This document shows, one piece after another, positions 21,536 through 31,950 of a stretch of 64,000 bases of DNA (positions within the stretch are counted from its first letter, which is position 1; the number at the start of each line of letters is the position of its first letter). Source of the stretch: Agelaius tricolor (lineage: Eukaryota > Chordata > Aves > Passeriformes > Icteridae); NCBI GenBank assembly GCA_023055355.1, contig JALJCS010000050.1:2604001-2668000 (forward strand), read 5' to 3'. A program made the translations under genes and the position numbers. The notes beneath the pieces were generated by a model. The model saw nothing but the letters and a program-made list of their open reading frames with translations. It was not told the DNA's origin and did no database searches.

Positions 21536-22272
21536 GGGATGGGCACATCCTGCTCAGGGCCAGTGCTGGCCTGGGCCCAGAGCCAGGGCCATGACCCAGG
21601 TGCTCTGGGAGGGCTCCGTGGCTGCAGGTGTGACAGGATGAGGGGCAGGGCAGGGCATATTCCCCTCGGGACAGTGCTGTGGGCATGGAGCTTGGTGGGG
21701 TTTGGCATCTGCAGGGAAAGGGTATCGGGTTGTGTGGATGTGGGAATTGTCACTCCTGAGGCATTCCCCAGGCCTCAGCCTTGTCTGCAGGTGCTCAGCA
21801 TTGCCCAGTGCTGCCCAGTGTCTGCAGTGACTGAGATGCCAATCAGCCACCTGATCCCATGTCCCTTGTTCCCCTTGTTCTCCCACATGTTTGGTTTGGG
21901 GCCGGGCTCAGCTCTGGGGTGTCCCCCAGGGAAAGCTCTGTGAGGGGAGGGGCAGCAGGAGATGGGGGATCTGGCACTGGGGGCTGTTGGAGGATGGATT
22001 GTGTTGGACTAGGGGCTGTCCCCACAGGGTCCCCAGGTGCCTTTGGCTCCCTGCCTGCCCCCCTTGGCCCCCCAGGTGCCTAGGCCCTTCCAGGGGCAGC
22101 TGCCCCATGCAGGAAGCTGGAGGGATGCCGGGCAAGGGGGATGGATCCGTGCCACAGGTGGGGTGGGGTGGACTCTGTGCCAGGGCTGGGCTTGTGGCCA
22201 GGGCTGGGGGCTGTGCCAAGCCGGGCTTTGGCCTGGGGGCTGGCAGGGAGGGTGCAGGGAGGAGTCCCGGCA

Positions 22273-22281
22273 GGGATAAAG
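22273..22281 (+). promoter_or_regulatory. TATA-like box of the secreted-peptide gene
   Basis: GGGATAAAG lies about 55 bp upstream of the ATG at 22,334, leaving a short 5' UTR (roughly 25-30 bases if transcription starts the usual distance downstream). The spacing supports a compact, TATA-driven gene. Confidence 0.5.
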
Positions 22282-22333
22282 GTGCTCCTCACCTGCTGCA
22301 GCCTCAGGCAGCGCTGCCCAGAGCCAGAGGAAG

Positions 22334-23611
22334 ATGAAGGTGGCTGTGCTCAGCGTGGCCCTGCTCTTCTCCATCCTGCTGTGCCCCCCGGCACAGGCCA
22401 AGGTGAGGCACCAGCCAAACGCTGTCCCCACATCCTGCCCTTTCTGGCCTCCCCTCCCACCCTTTTGGTCCCTCCTCTGTGTCCCATTCAGGGTCCCCAA
22501 ATGCCCTCCCACTGACCATTCCTGAGGCCTTTCCTTCCATGTCCCCCCTCAGTCCTTTGCCTTTCTTCCTGGCCACTGCAGCAGGGTCCTCCTATAGAAT
22601 TCCCTGACTCGCTCCCCATACTCCAATGATCTCCCAGTCCCGTTGGTTTTGTCCCCACCTGTCCTCGTTCTTCTGTCCCTGCCAAGTCCCTCCCTTGCCC
22701 TCCCATGTCCCTACACCTCAATTCCTTTCTCCCCCCCTGTACCTCACACCCTGCTCCTTCCACACCCCCAGCCCTGTCCCCTGGGCCCTCAAGTGACCCC
22801 AGATCAGTGTCTTTGGGTCTCCCCCCACCTCAAACAGATCTCCTTGGAGGCCCTGAATTCCCATCCCTCTGCCTGCGCCCTGCTCCCTGCACCCGTGTCC
22901 CCCCCAGCCCCACAAGGTCCAGTCCAGACCCAGCCTTTGTTCTCCTTTCCAGGCACTCCTGGAAGGAACCCAAGATGATCTGCGGGAGGTGAGTGGGCTG
23001 CTGGCATGGGAGGGCATCCCCTCAGGGCATTGGGGGGCAGTGGTGTCCCCCCATCCCTTGCTGGCACCGGGGACATCCCAGTGACCAGCGAGGTCTCCTG
23101 GTCTCTCTGCAGTTGGATTTAGACAATGTCGCGGTCCTGGAGACACCTCTGGTGGGTACCACGAGTTCTGCCGCTGTCAGAGCCTCCCCTTGCCTGGCCA
23201 GCACAGCCCAGGCCATCCCAGTCTGTCCCAGCAGAGCCCAGTGCACCCCTCCTGACAGCCCAGACAATGCCCTGCCCCAGGGCTGCTCCCCAGGGAAGCC
23301 TTTGCCCAGGGCCCTGCTGCATTCCCATCCCTGTCAGCCCAGGAGCCCCTGGATGAGCCAGGACGCAGCCCCTGCCCCAGCTGTGCCTCTTGGCCAGGGG
23401 CCCAGTGCTTCTGGGCAGCAGCACAGCAGCTCCTGCACCCCATTGCTCCCACAGCCCCTTCCCCAAGGCGCCCCTGCTCTCCCCTGCCTCCCAGTGCAGC
23501 CCAGTGCCCCCAGTGTGTCTCTAACGCTGCCTTTGTCCCCAGCCCCCTGTGGCTGAAAAGCTGGTGGCTGTTCTGCGGCAGAAGCGCCTGGCTGCCGCTC
23601 TCCATGGATAG
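22334..23611 (+). CDS. Small secreted peptide precursor, unrecognised (copy A)
   Basis: Four coding exons, 22,334-22,402, 22,953-22,988, 23,113-23,151 and 23,543-23,611. All have GT-AG borders and phase-0 introns, and total 70 residues. Exon 1 is a clean signal peptide (MKVAVLSVALLFSILLCPP, then AQAK), with likely cleavage after AQA. Exons 2 and 3 encode acidic segments (ALLEGTQDDLRE; LDLDNVAVLETPL). Exon 4 encodes a short, basic, probably helical tail (PPVAEKLVAVLRQKRLAAA, then LHG). The tail contains a QKR basic site that could be cut by a prohormone-type protease. There are no cysteines in the mature part. The stop codon abuts the next splice donor (TAG then GTGAGC), and a 3' UTR exon begins at 24,020 with AATAAA at 24,138. 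I do not know this family; a hormone-like or host-defence peptide are possibilities, not conclusions. Confidence 0.7.
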
Positions 23612-24019
23612 GTGAGCAGCACTTGGTGCTCCCCTGACCCCGACGTGGTGCTGGGAGGTTCCTGGGGGAGCCTGGGGTGTTCTGGGTGGGCAGAGTTTGG
23701 GGCCAGGAGAGGGACAGAAAGGAGCTTTCACTGATCTGTTTCCCAAGGTGGCTGCATAGAGCAGCCCCAAGTCTTTCCTTGCACTTGGGGAGCTCTGGGA
23801 ACCCCACAGTCCCCCTGGGGACAGGGAGGTTCTCAGGCCAGTTTTGGACCATCCCAGGGCTTAGGGGGTTTGGGGACGCTGTGGATCTGAGGGGCCAAAT
23901 CCTGTCCTGGGTTTATCCAGAACCTCAATTCTTTTCACCCTCTAGAAAGAGAGGTGGGCACGAGGCCCCTCTCCTGTCCAGGGGACACAGGGCATCACAT
24001 TTTGGGCTTTGTCTTTTAG

Positions 24020-24160
24020 CACTGGAACGCTTGGTGAAAATCATGTCCTGTCCCCCTCCAGTGGCATGAGGAGATGATCACCTCTGGAGAAATCACCTGA
24101 TCCCCTGTGAGCCCTGGGCCTTTTTCCTCAAATGAGAAATAAACCCTTTCAGCAAAGCTA
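24020..24160 (+). other. 3' UTR exon of the secreted-peptide gene (copy A)
   Basis: Begins after a TGTCTTTTAG acceptor. It shares GTGGCATGAGGAGATGATCA and GAGCCCTGGGCC with the equivalent exon of copy B, and ends near a poly(A) signal followed by a GT-rich stretch (TGTGTCTGTGTGTCTGTGTC), as in a cleavage site. Confidence 0.65.
24138..24143 (+). terminator. Poly(A) signal AATAAA (copy A)
   Basis: AATAAACCC followed within 30-50 bp by GT-rich sequence. Confidence 0.7.
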
Positions 24161-24179
24161 CACTCTGTGTCTGTGTGTC

Positions 24180-25545
24180 TGTGTCCGTGTGTGTGTTCCA
24201 AAGGAAATGTCTCTGAATCTCAAAGAGGTTTCCCCCAGAAGTGTTGTCTTGTCCCTGTGTCCATCTGCACATCCTGTCGCTCTGTCACTGTCACCTCCAC
24301 ACATCTCTGCCCCACTGGCACCTCCCAGGTTGGCGCTGAACTCCTCCCTCCTGCTCCCCACCTCCAGCAATGACCACGGCAGGGAGCTCAGAGCAGGAGC
24401 ACCCAGGCCAGGGATGGAGAAGGAGCATCTGGCAGAGGCAGGAAGAATCCCCCATTCCAGGGGCTGTGGGGTGCACGGGGGGCAGCTGTGTCCCCTGCCA
24501 GCCCCAGGGCTGCAAACCAGGGAGGAGATGTCTCAGCTGCCTCAGCTGAATCGCTTCCCTCAGCCCTTGGCCCACCAAGTCTCCTGCTGCAGCACAACCT
24601 CTGCAGGAGATTTTCCACCAGGAAGACAAAAGAAAGGAATTGTTTCTGCCCTCTCCCTCATGCCTCCCCTTGCGCTGATTTTCTTGTCATCTGTTAGCAA
24701 AACCAACCAAAAAGCATCTGCACTGAGGTGTTTCTGAGGGTCAGTTCCTAAATGGGGCCAAAGGAAGGTTTTCTGCCAGGGCAAAAGTGAGAAATGTGGG
24801 ATTTGGGCAGATAGTTGAAAACATGACAATTTCTAAACACTGGAAATCCAGAGGCTACAAAAACAGAGTTTGCAGTTTGAACCGTCCATTTTCCTCCCTC
24901 TTCCCACTGCTCATTTGTCCAATCCCAACTCCAGAGGAGCAGATTCTGGAAAGCAGACCTGCAGGGAGTCCTGGAGGCTTCATCCCAGAGAGAGGAATAA
25001 AGAGTGAAATCGGGAAAAGAATTCCAGTGGTTTTCTTGATCATAACGACCACAAATAGCTCTGTACTCCAAGTGCAATATCCAGGTGATGAGGCACGTTG
25101 CTCGTTTGTAACTCCAAACCGCAGCACTTTGGAAATTTCTTCTTGGACTAGAACAAAGCACAGGCCAGTAACTGACCCAGTTTGGTTCCTAAATCAGAAA
25201 TCATGAAACTTCTCCCAAGCTGTGTTTCCCTGCAGTAAAGAAGGCAATTTGATTGCTGTTGCCCTCAGTATCTCCTGAGTTCATGACTTCAGATGGACTG
25301 GAACTGTCCCGGCACGCCAGAAGCGACCACAATGAGCAGGATCAAACCCCCAGGCCACCATTAAATGTTCTCCATCCGCGCCTTCCCGAGCCCAGCAGCA
25401 ATTCCTGCTGCTGCCCCTGCTCTGGGTCAGCCTGACGGGATCGCTCTGGTGTGCGGGGCCGGCTCCTGCAGGACACAGCGCTCGGAGCCGCTCTGTGTCC
25501 CGCAGCTTCGGCATCTCCGGCGCTGCTCCACAGCTGTGGAGCCTG
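24180..25545. other. Intergenic, no gene recognised
   Basis: GT-rich start, then mixed sequence. At about 24,770-25,210 it is more AT-rich with open frames on both strands, but no motif or splice-bounded exon can be named. It could be an old LTR. Confidence 0.4.
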
Positions 25546-26150
25546 TGCCACCAATGTGCCACCAACGTGCCTCTAATGTGCCTCCAATGTGCCACCAACG
25601 TGCCAGCAATGTGCCACCAACATGCCACCAATATGCCACCTATGTGCTACCACTGTGCCACCAACGTGCCTCCAATGTGCCACCAATGTGCCACTAACGT
25701 TCCACCAACGTGCCACCAACATGCCACCAACGTGCCACCAATGTGCCTCTAATGTGCCACCAATGTGCCACCAACGTGCCTCTAATGTGCCTCCAATGTG
25801 CCACCAATGTGCCACCAATGTGCCAGCAATGTGCCACCAACATGCCACCAATATGCCACCTATGTGCTACCACTGTGCCACCAACGTGGCATCAACATGC
25901 CACCAACGTGCTTCCAATGTGCCACCAATGTGCCAGCAACGTGCTACCAAAGTGCCTCCAATGTGCCACCAATGTGCCACCAATGTGCCACTAACGTTCC
26001 ACCAACGTGCCACCAACATGCCACCAACGTGCCTCCAATGTGCCACCAACATGCCACCAACGTGCCACCAATATGCCACCAATGTGCCACCAACGTGCCA
26101 CCAACATGCCACCAAAATGCCTCCAATGTGCCACCAATGTGCCACCACTG
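25546..26150. repeat. 11-bp minisatellite (CCACCAATGTG), about 55 copies
   Basis: About 605 bp of an 11-bp unit with small variants (CCACCAACGTG, CCTCTAATGTG, CCACCAACATG). A longer block starting CATGCCACCAATATGCC recurs at 25,621 and 25,841, 220 bp apart (20 units). A CCACTAACGTTCC block recurs 297 bp apart (27 units). The array therefore has higher-order structure. Three units make 33 bp, so every frame stays open and all three give the same eleven-residue Cys/His-rich repeat. Confidence 0.95.
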
Positions 26151-26395
26151 TTCATGGCTGTGGTTCCTGTGCCACCACTGTTCCACCTTTTCCATGGTTA
26201 CTCCACTGCTGCTCAAAAGCTGCTCCACTGCTGCTCTGGGGATGCTCCCGCACAGTTCCCCTGCTTGTCCAACATCGCTCCAACACTGCTCCAGCACTGC
26301 TCATCTCCTGCTCTTCCAGAGTTCCGTCTCTGCTCCTCCCCTGCTCCCCTGTTGTTCCACAGCTGCTGCTTCTGTTCAAGTGCTGCTGCCAGGGC
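26151..26395. other. Spacer between minisatellites
   Basis: Rich in CTGCTCCA and TGTTCCA words. It may be a decayed repeat. No gene seen. Confidence 0.4.
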
Positions 26396-27760
26396 TGTGC
26401 TGTCACAGAGAGGGGAACGTTCGGGCAGCAACCACTGTGGTGTCACAGAGACCAGGACAACGGGACTGCCACAGCTGTGCTGTCACAGAGAGATGAACAC
26501 CGGGGCTGCCACAGCTGTGGTGTCACAGAGACCAGGACAATGGGACTGCCACAGCTGTGGTGTCACAGAGAGGGGAACACAGCGGCTGCCACAGCTGTGC
26601 CGTCACAGAGACCAGGACAATGGGACTGCCACAGCTGTGCTGTCACAGCGGCTGCCAGGGCTGAGGGGTCACAGAGAGGGGAATGTTGGGGCTGGCCCTG
26701 CAATGCTGTCATAGACAGGAGAACACTGGGGGTGCCACCTCTGTGGTGTCACAGACAGGGGAACACAGGGGTTGCAATCGCTTTGGTGTCATAGACAAGG
26801 GGACATTGGTTTTGCCACCGCTGTCATGTCACAGAGAGGGGAACACTGCGGTTGCCACCACTGTGGTGTCACTGACAGGGGAACACTGGGGCTGCAAATG
26901 TTGAGGTGTCACAGAGAGGGGAATGTTGCAACTGCCACTGTGCTGCTGTCATAGAGAGTAGAACTTTAGACAGCCACCCCTGGAGTGACAGAGAGAGGGG
27001 AACTTTGGGGCTTCCACCGCTGCAGTGCCACAGAGAGGGGGACACTGGGGCTGCCACAGCAATGGTGTCACTGAGAGAACTTCTGGGCTGCCACAGCTGC
27101 AGTGTCACAAGGAGGGAAAGTTGAGGTTGTGGCCGCTGTGGTGTCACAGACAGTGGGACACTGGGGCTGCCATTGCTGTGGTGTCACAGAGAGGGGAACG
27201 TTGGGGCTGCACTGCTGCAGTGTCACAGAGATTGGAACGCTGGGGCTGCCACCACTGTTTCCTCATAGAGAGGGGAATCTTTGGTTTGCCACTGTGTTGG
27301 TGTCAGACAGAGGGGAACGCTGGGGCTGCCACCTCTGGTGTCACAGAGAGGGAGATTAGGGTGTCACAGCTGTGGTGTCACAGAGAGGGCAACGTTGGGG
27401 CTGTCACTGCTGTGGTGTCACAGAAAAGGGACTTAGGGCTGCCATAGCTGCAGTGACACACAGAGGGGAAGGTCAGGATTGCCACCACTGTGGTGTCACA
27501 CAGAGGGGAAGATCAGGATTGCCACCACTGTGGTATCACACAGAGGGGAATGTTGGTGCTGCTATTGCTCTGGTTTGACAGAGAAGGGAACGTTGGAGCA
27601 GCCATTGCTGTGGGGTCATAAAGAGTGGAATTTTGGGGCTGCCACCCTTGTGGTGTCACAGAGAAGGGGACATGGTACTGCCACACCTGTAGTGTCCCAG
27701 AGAGGGGAACATTGTAGCTGCCACTGCTGTGGTGTCACAGAGAAGGGAACGCTGCCAAAC
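26396..27760. repeat. 40-bp minisatellite, about 34 copies
   Basis: Unit TGTCACAGAGAGGGGAACNN followed by TGGGGCTGCCACNGCTGTGG, 40 bp, with substitutions and occasional length changes. No coding function inferred. Confidence 0.9.
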
Positions 27761-27779
27761 CTCCCCTGGTGCTGTGCCC

Positions 27780-28265
27780 ACTCCAGTGTTGCTCCTCTGT
27801 GACACTGCAAGGGCCTCCTGGGGACATGGTGACACTGCAGGGACTCATGGGGACATGGTGACACTGCAGGGACTCATGGGATCACAGGGGCTCTGTGACA
27901 CTCTGGGTTCTTGTAGAATGGAACCAAGAGGAGACTGCCAACCTGTGGGGCTTCATGGAACCATCCACTGTGATCCCTCAGGGCCTCATGGATCCCAGGA
28001 ACCATTGTGACACTGCAGGACTAAATGGAGCCAAGGGGATATTGTGACACTGTGGAGTTCATGGAACTGAGGGGATGCTGCGACACTCTGGTGCCTAAAG
28101 ATGCTCAGGGACCATTGTGACCCTGTGGCTTGTGGAAACAAGGGGACACTGTGACACTGGGGGGTCTCAGGGAATCCAGAGGCCCTTGTGACACAGCGTG
28201 GCCGGTTGGAACCAAGGATCCATTGGGATACCTCAGGGCCTTGTGGTGTCCAGGGGTCCTTGTGA
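27780..28265. repeat. Degenerate GTGACACTG / GGACTCATGG minisatellite
   Basis: Imperfect 30-55 bp units (GACACTGCAGGGACTCATGG). They belong to the same family as the 37-bp array that follows and, in reverse complement, to 36,890-37,745. Confidence 0.8.
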
Positions 28266-28490
28266 CATTGTGGGGCCTCTTGGAGCCAAAGGGGCCCTGG
28301 GATTCTGTGGGGCCTCTTGGAGCCAAAGGGGCCCTGGGATTCTGTGGGGCCTCATGGAGCCAAAGGGGCCCTGGGATTCTCTGGGGCCTCTTGGAGCCAA
28401 AGGGGCCCTGGGATTCTCTGGGGCCTCATGGAGCCAAAGGGGCCCTGGGATTCTCTGGGGCCTCATGGAGCCAAAGGGGCCCTGGTGACA
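28266..28490. repeat. 37-bp minisatellite, about six copies
   Basis: Unit GGAGCCAAAGGGGCCCTGGG followed by ATTCT(C/G)TGGGGCCTC(A/T)T, 37 bp, nearly perfect. The low divergence suggests recent expansion within the older array beside it. Confidence 0.9.
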
Positions 28491-29160
28491 CGGTGGCCAC
28501 TCGCAGATGTCTGCAGCCAGCCCTGTCTCCTGGCCCGTGCCAGGAGTGGCCACTCCCTGCCCACCCTTGGGGCCGGTTTGGCTGGAGGTACAAGCAGGGC
28601 TGCTTGTCTCCCAGAAGCAGCAAGCTGCTCTGTGCAGCTACTGATGTTGTCCCGAGATGAGGAATCCAGAGCCAAGCAAAGAGAGGGATCACTTCTGCAT
28701 GCTCCCAACAGGTCTTACTCTCCAAGAGGGTGCAGGGACAAGTGACAGCAAATGCAGGGTTACAACAGCTTCAGTACGGGGTGGGAACATGGGGAGCATG
28801 CAAACCAGGACCAATGGCAGAAACCTGGGGAGGAGCACAGGGCAGGGCACACATTATGGCAACCAGTGGGCAACAACAGGGGAGGAGAGTGGACTGAGCA
28901 CACCAATGGGTATTCGAGGGATACAAGATGGACCCAGAAGTTTCTAGAGAGAAAGGTGGGGTTTCTGTAATGGACAAGGGAGGCGGGCAGGGTTTCCCTG
29001 AGTGGCAGGGAAGGATCTGGAATTACCAGGAGGTCTTGAGGTAGATGGACAGGGGGATGGGAAGGTACATCCCCAGGGCAAACCAACATGCATGGGAGAC
29101 AACTGGAACAAACTACTTTTGCTTATAACACCACAGTTTCAGAACAAAGGAACTTACTGC
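28491..29160. other. Possible LTR-derived spacer, no gene recognised
   Basis: The minus strand reads like old LTR sequence, but no clear ends, TATA box or poly(A) signal can be placed. Low-confidence interpretation. Confidence 0.3.
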
Positions 29161-29450
29161 CACACCCTGGGATTCTGTGGGGCCTCCTGGAACCAAGGGC
29201 ACTCAGAGACACTGGGGGGGCTCCTGGTTCTCAGTCTCTTCTGACACCGGTGTCCATCTACAAAGACACAAAACTGGGCAGCCTGAGCCTGTTGATCCAG
29301 AATATTCCCATCTCCACGGGAGGACGTTCCTGCCATCTGTGCTGCTGTGTGTTCCCTCTGCTCTCCGGGGGAATTGAATCCTGCAAGAGACACTGACCCC
29401 TCTGGTAGCTGACACCACAGGGCCTCCTGTGGGGTGGGAGAAGAGACATC
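29160..29450. other. Short repeat fragment and spacer
   Basis: 29,166-29,215 (TGGGATTCTGTGGGGCCTCC) is a stray copy of the 37-bp family. The rest shows no gene. Confidence 0.5.
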
Positions 29451-29454
29451 TTTT

Positions 29455-29860
29455 CCTCCATCCTGCTGCTCAGAGCTCATCCAACCAGGAATATTTCCAA
29501 AGATGGAGCATCCACCAGGTGTCCAGGAAACCTATGCCAGGGTTTCACCACCACAGCATCAAATATTTCCTCCTTATCTCCAGTCTGAACTTATTCTCTT
29601 CTGCTTTAAAACCATTTCCCCTTCTCCAATTGAGACAGGCCTACTAAAACATTTCTCCCCACATTTCCTGTGAGGTTCCTTGAAGTGCTGCAAGGTCACA
29701 ATGGGGTCTCCCCACAGCCTTTTCTGCTTTAGGCTGAACCACCCCAACTCCCCCAGCCTGTCTCTGTCACAGAGGTGCTCCAACACTTTGGAGCATCTCA
29801 GCCTCCTCTGGAGCTGCTCCATGAAGTCTGAGCCTTTCCTGTGCCGAGGACCCTGATGTA
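29455..29860 (-). mobile_element. CR1-like LINE fragment
   Basis: The phrases GGCTGAACCACCCCAACTCC, CAGCCTGTCTCTGTCACAGA and AGGTGCTCCAACACTTTGGA resemble the antisense strand of avian CR1 near its 3' end. It is diverged and truncated. Confidence 0.65.
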
Positions 29861-30190
29861 AATTGTTTGTGCAAAGGCACCGGTCAGTCAAAGAGGGGAA
29901 ATAGCTCATTGCTGAAATGCTGCTGAGAGCTGGAGGGAGAGATTCTGCACAGCTCATGCACAGCCCCGAGGGCGGCAGGGACATTCCCATGGGGGCCCTG
30001 AGGCTGCAGGGCCAATCTGCCCACACTGGGAGCCTCTGGGCACGTCCAGCTCCTTCTGCCCGGGCTGTTGGCACGTGGTCAGTGGCTGTCCAGCGCCACC
30101 CCCCTGACTGGCACTATCTCCAAGGAGGTCTGGATCTCTCCTTGGCCATTATTCTGCAATTAGAACCCTGCGGACATGTCCTCAATTCCA
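29861..30190. other. No gene recognised
   Basis: Mixed sequence between the CR1 fragment and duplication copy B. Confidence 0.4.
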
Positions 30191-30690
30191 TTCCAAGGTG
30201 TCCTTAGCAAGCCAATGACATCACAGCTCTTGTCCATCTGGTCAAGGATCCCCCACAGGGACCCTCTGGTCTCTCAGCCCTGGGGCACTCCACAGAAAAA
30301 TCTTCTGGGGCCCTGCTCTTCCTTGGGTGAGTTGCAGAGCAAATAATCAAGGCAGTGGCCTGAAATGTTTTCCCAGCTGGGCCATAACACTTCTCTGATG
30401 GATGCACAATGTCCCTGGGGAAAAAGATGTGCAGAACCCTTCACTAATGCCCTGGAATGTCAAACAGGAATCACAGCCATGGACAGCTCTCAGGAACCAC
30501 TTCAGTGTGGATTTTCCTTCCTGGAAGCCCAAGATGTCTGAATGTGCTCCTGGTGCCTCAGGGCCTGGGTAAACAGGGCTTGTCAGAGAGGCTGGCAGGG
30601 CACCAACACCCCTCCTCCTCCTCACAGGGCACCTCTGTTACCCCAATTAGCTCCGAGTGGCTGCCTGGGGACAGGTGCCCACTTCCCCAT
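30190..30690. repeat. Segmental duplication, copy B
   Basis: Direct-repeat partner of 21,010-21,535. At about 30,690-30,699 it joins sequence equivalent to 23,366. Relative to copy A, about 1.8 kb containing exons 1-3 and the promoter is absent. Confidence 0.9.
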
Positions 30691-30875
30691 GTCCCATGCA
30701 GCCCCTGCCCCAGCTGTGCCTCTTGGCCAGGAGCCCAGTGCTTCTGGGCAGCAGCACAGCAGCTCCTGCACCCCATTGCTCCCACAGCCCCTTCCCCAAG
30801 GCGCCCCTGCTCTCCCCTGCCTCCCAGTGCAGCCCAGTGCCCCCAGTGTGTCTCTAACGCTGCCTTTGTCCCCAG

Positions 30876-30944
30876 CCCCCTGTGGCTGAAGAGCTGCGGG
30901 CTCTCCTGCGGCAGAAGCGCCTGGCTGCCTCTCTGGATGCCTAG
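30876..30944 (+). pseudogene. Secreted-peptide gene copy B, last coding exon only
   Basis: Equivalent of exon 4 of copy A, reading PPVAEELRALLRQKRLAAS then LDA and TAG, again with GTGAGC directly after the stop. The LRQKRLAA core is conserved. Ten of 69 bases differ from copy A, giving six amino-acid changes and one silent codon change. Exons 1-3 and the promoter are missing from the duplicated block, so as read it lacks a start and signal peptide. A 3' UTR exon (31,036 onward) and poly(A) signal are retained. It could still serve as an alternative last exon of an upstream transcript, but nothing in the sequence shows that. Confidence 0.65.
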
Positions 30945-31035
30945 GTGAGCCATGCCTGCAGGGACAGGGCTGGGGACAAAGCCCAGCCATGGCCCAGTGG
31001 GCTCCAGAGGTCACCTTCTGGGCTTTGTCTTTTAG

Positions 31036-31190
31036 GCTGGCAAGGACCAGTGTCCTTTTTCCTCTCCAGTGGCATGAGGAGATGATCATCCCTGCAGGAA
31101 CCCCCTGAACCCTTTGAGCCCTGGGCCATTTCCCCTGAAGAATAATCAATCAATAGTCAATAAACCCTTTGAGCAAAGCTTTGCTCTGTG
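31036..31190 (+). other. 3' UTR exon and poly(A) region of copy B
   Basis: Begins after TGTCTTTTAG. It shares GTGGCATGAGGAGATGATCA and GAGCCCTGGGCC with copy A. AATAAA lies at 31,159-31,164, followed by a GTGTCTGTGTGTGTGTCC stretch. Confidence 0.6.
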
Positions 31191-31199
31191 TCTGTGTGT

Positions 31200-31430
31200 G
31201 TGTCCGTGGGTCTGGATTTCCTCCTTTCCAGTGGTCTGGGGAAGTCAGGCCAGGTCTGGGCTCTGCTGCCTTGACACAGTCTGTGCTTTCCCCCAGACAA
31301 ATGGTGTGTTGGGAGTTGTGCAGAGTCCAGGGCGAATGGGTTGAGTGGAGGGGGGGCTGTGCAGGTGGAGAAAGGCTGTGGTTCACTGTGAGAGAAGTCG
31401 GCATGGCCTGGGTTTTAAAGAAAATGATAT
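31200..31430. other. Downstream flank of copy B
   Basis: No gene seen. Confidence 0.4.
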
Positions 31431-31434
31431 ATTA

Positions 31435-31950
31435 AAAAAAAAGCTTTCTTTTAAAACCTTTTCTCCCTGTGAGAAATGACTGTTCACGTCTCAAAATTTT
31501 GAAAGGTCTATTAAAAGCTTAACAAAACTTACAACAAAAGGACTAAATAAGGAAAAAGTGACAGTGCTGGGAGCCTCCCCCTCTTTGTGGCTGGTAACCA
31601 CGTGGCTGGCTCATCCACACAATGGCTGCTCTCCCTTTTATATCCTTGCTGTTGCAACAGGCAGCCCTAGCTCCTCCCAAAGGCTGTCTCTTGACTCTTG
31701 GTCGCTGTCCATTGCTGCAGACTGCTTTCTTGGAACTGGATTGGAGCTCAGCTGTTGCTAAGCCGTGCCTCTTCGGAACAATCTGCCCCTCCCCAAATGC
31801 CCGCACTACCAAGATCATCCCGGGATAACAATGCTGGGCGGGGGGGACACATTGCAGTAACAGAACTCTACATCTGTACAACTTCTCTTAACATACTTAC
31901 CATGTTCACCCTTTGATTGGGAGAGCCAACCATCTCATTACTCATGTCTA
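31435..31950 (-). mobile_element. Antisense LTR-like fragment
   Basis: Read on the minus strand it contains promoter-like sequence (AAAAGGGAGAGC after a GGATATAAAAGG TATA box near 31,640) and ends in A-rich sequence. Likely an ERV LTR; the exact ends are unclear. Confidence 0.5.

Noticed and set aside
25589..26794. 401-codon open frame rich in CHQCATNVPP
   Set aside because: It is the translation of the 11-bp minisatellite and the adjoining 40-bp array. All three forward frames give the same repeat, so it is a product of unit length, not a gene model.
25546..28490. CRISPR-like direct repeats
   Set aside because: The units are contiguous with no unique spacers, and the surrounding genes are those of a vertebrate.
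30876..31190. Copy B of the peptide gene as a complete working gene
   Set aside because: The duplicated block lacks the promoter, signal-peptide exon and exons 2-3, so only a last exon can be supported.
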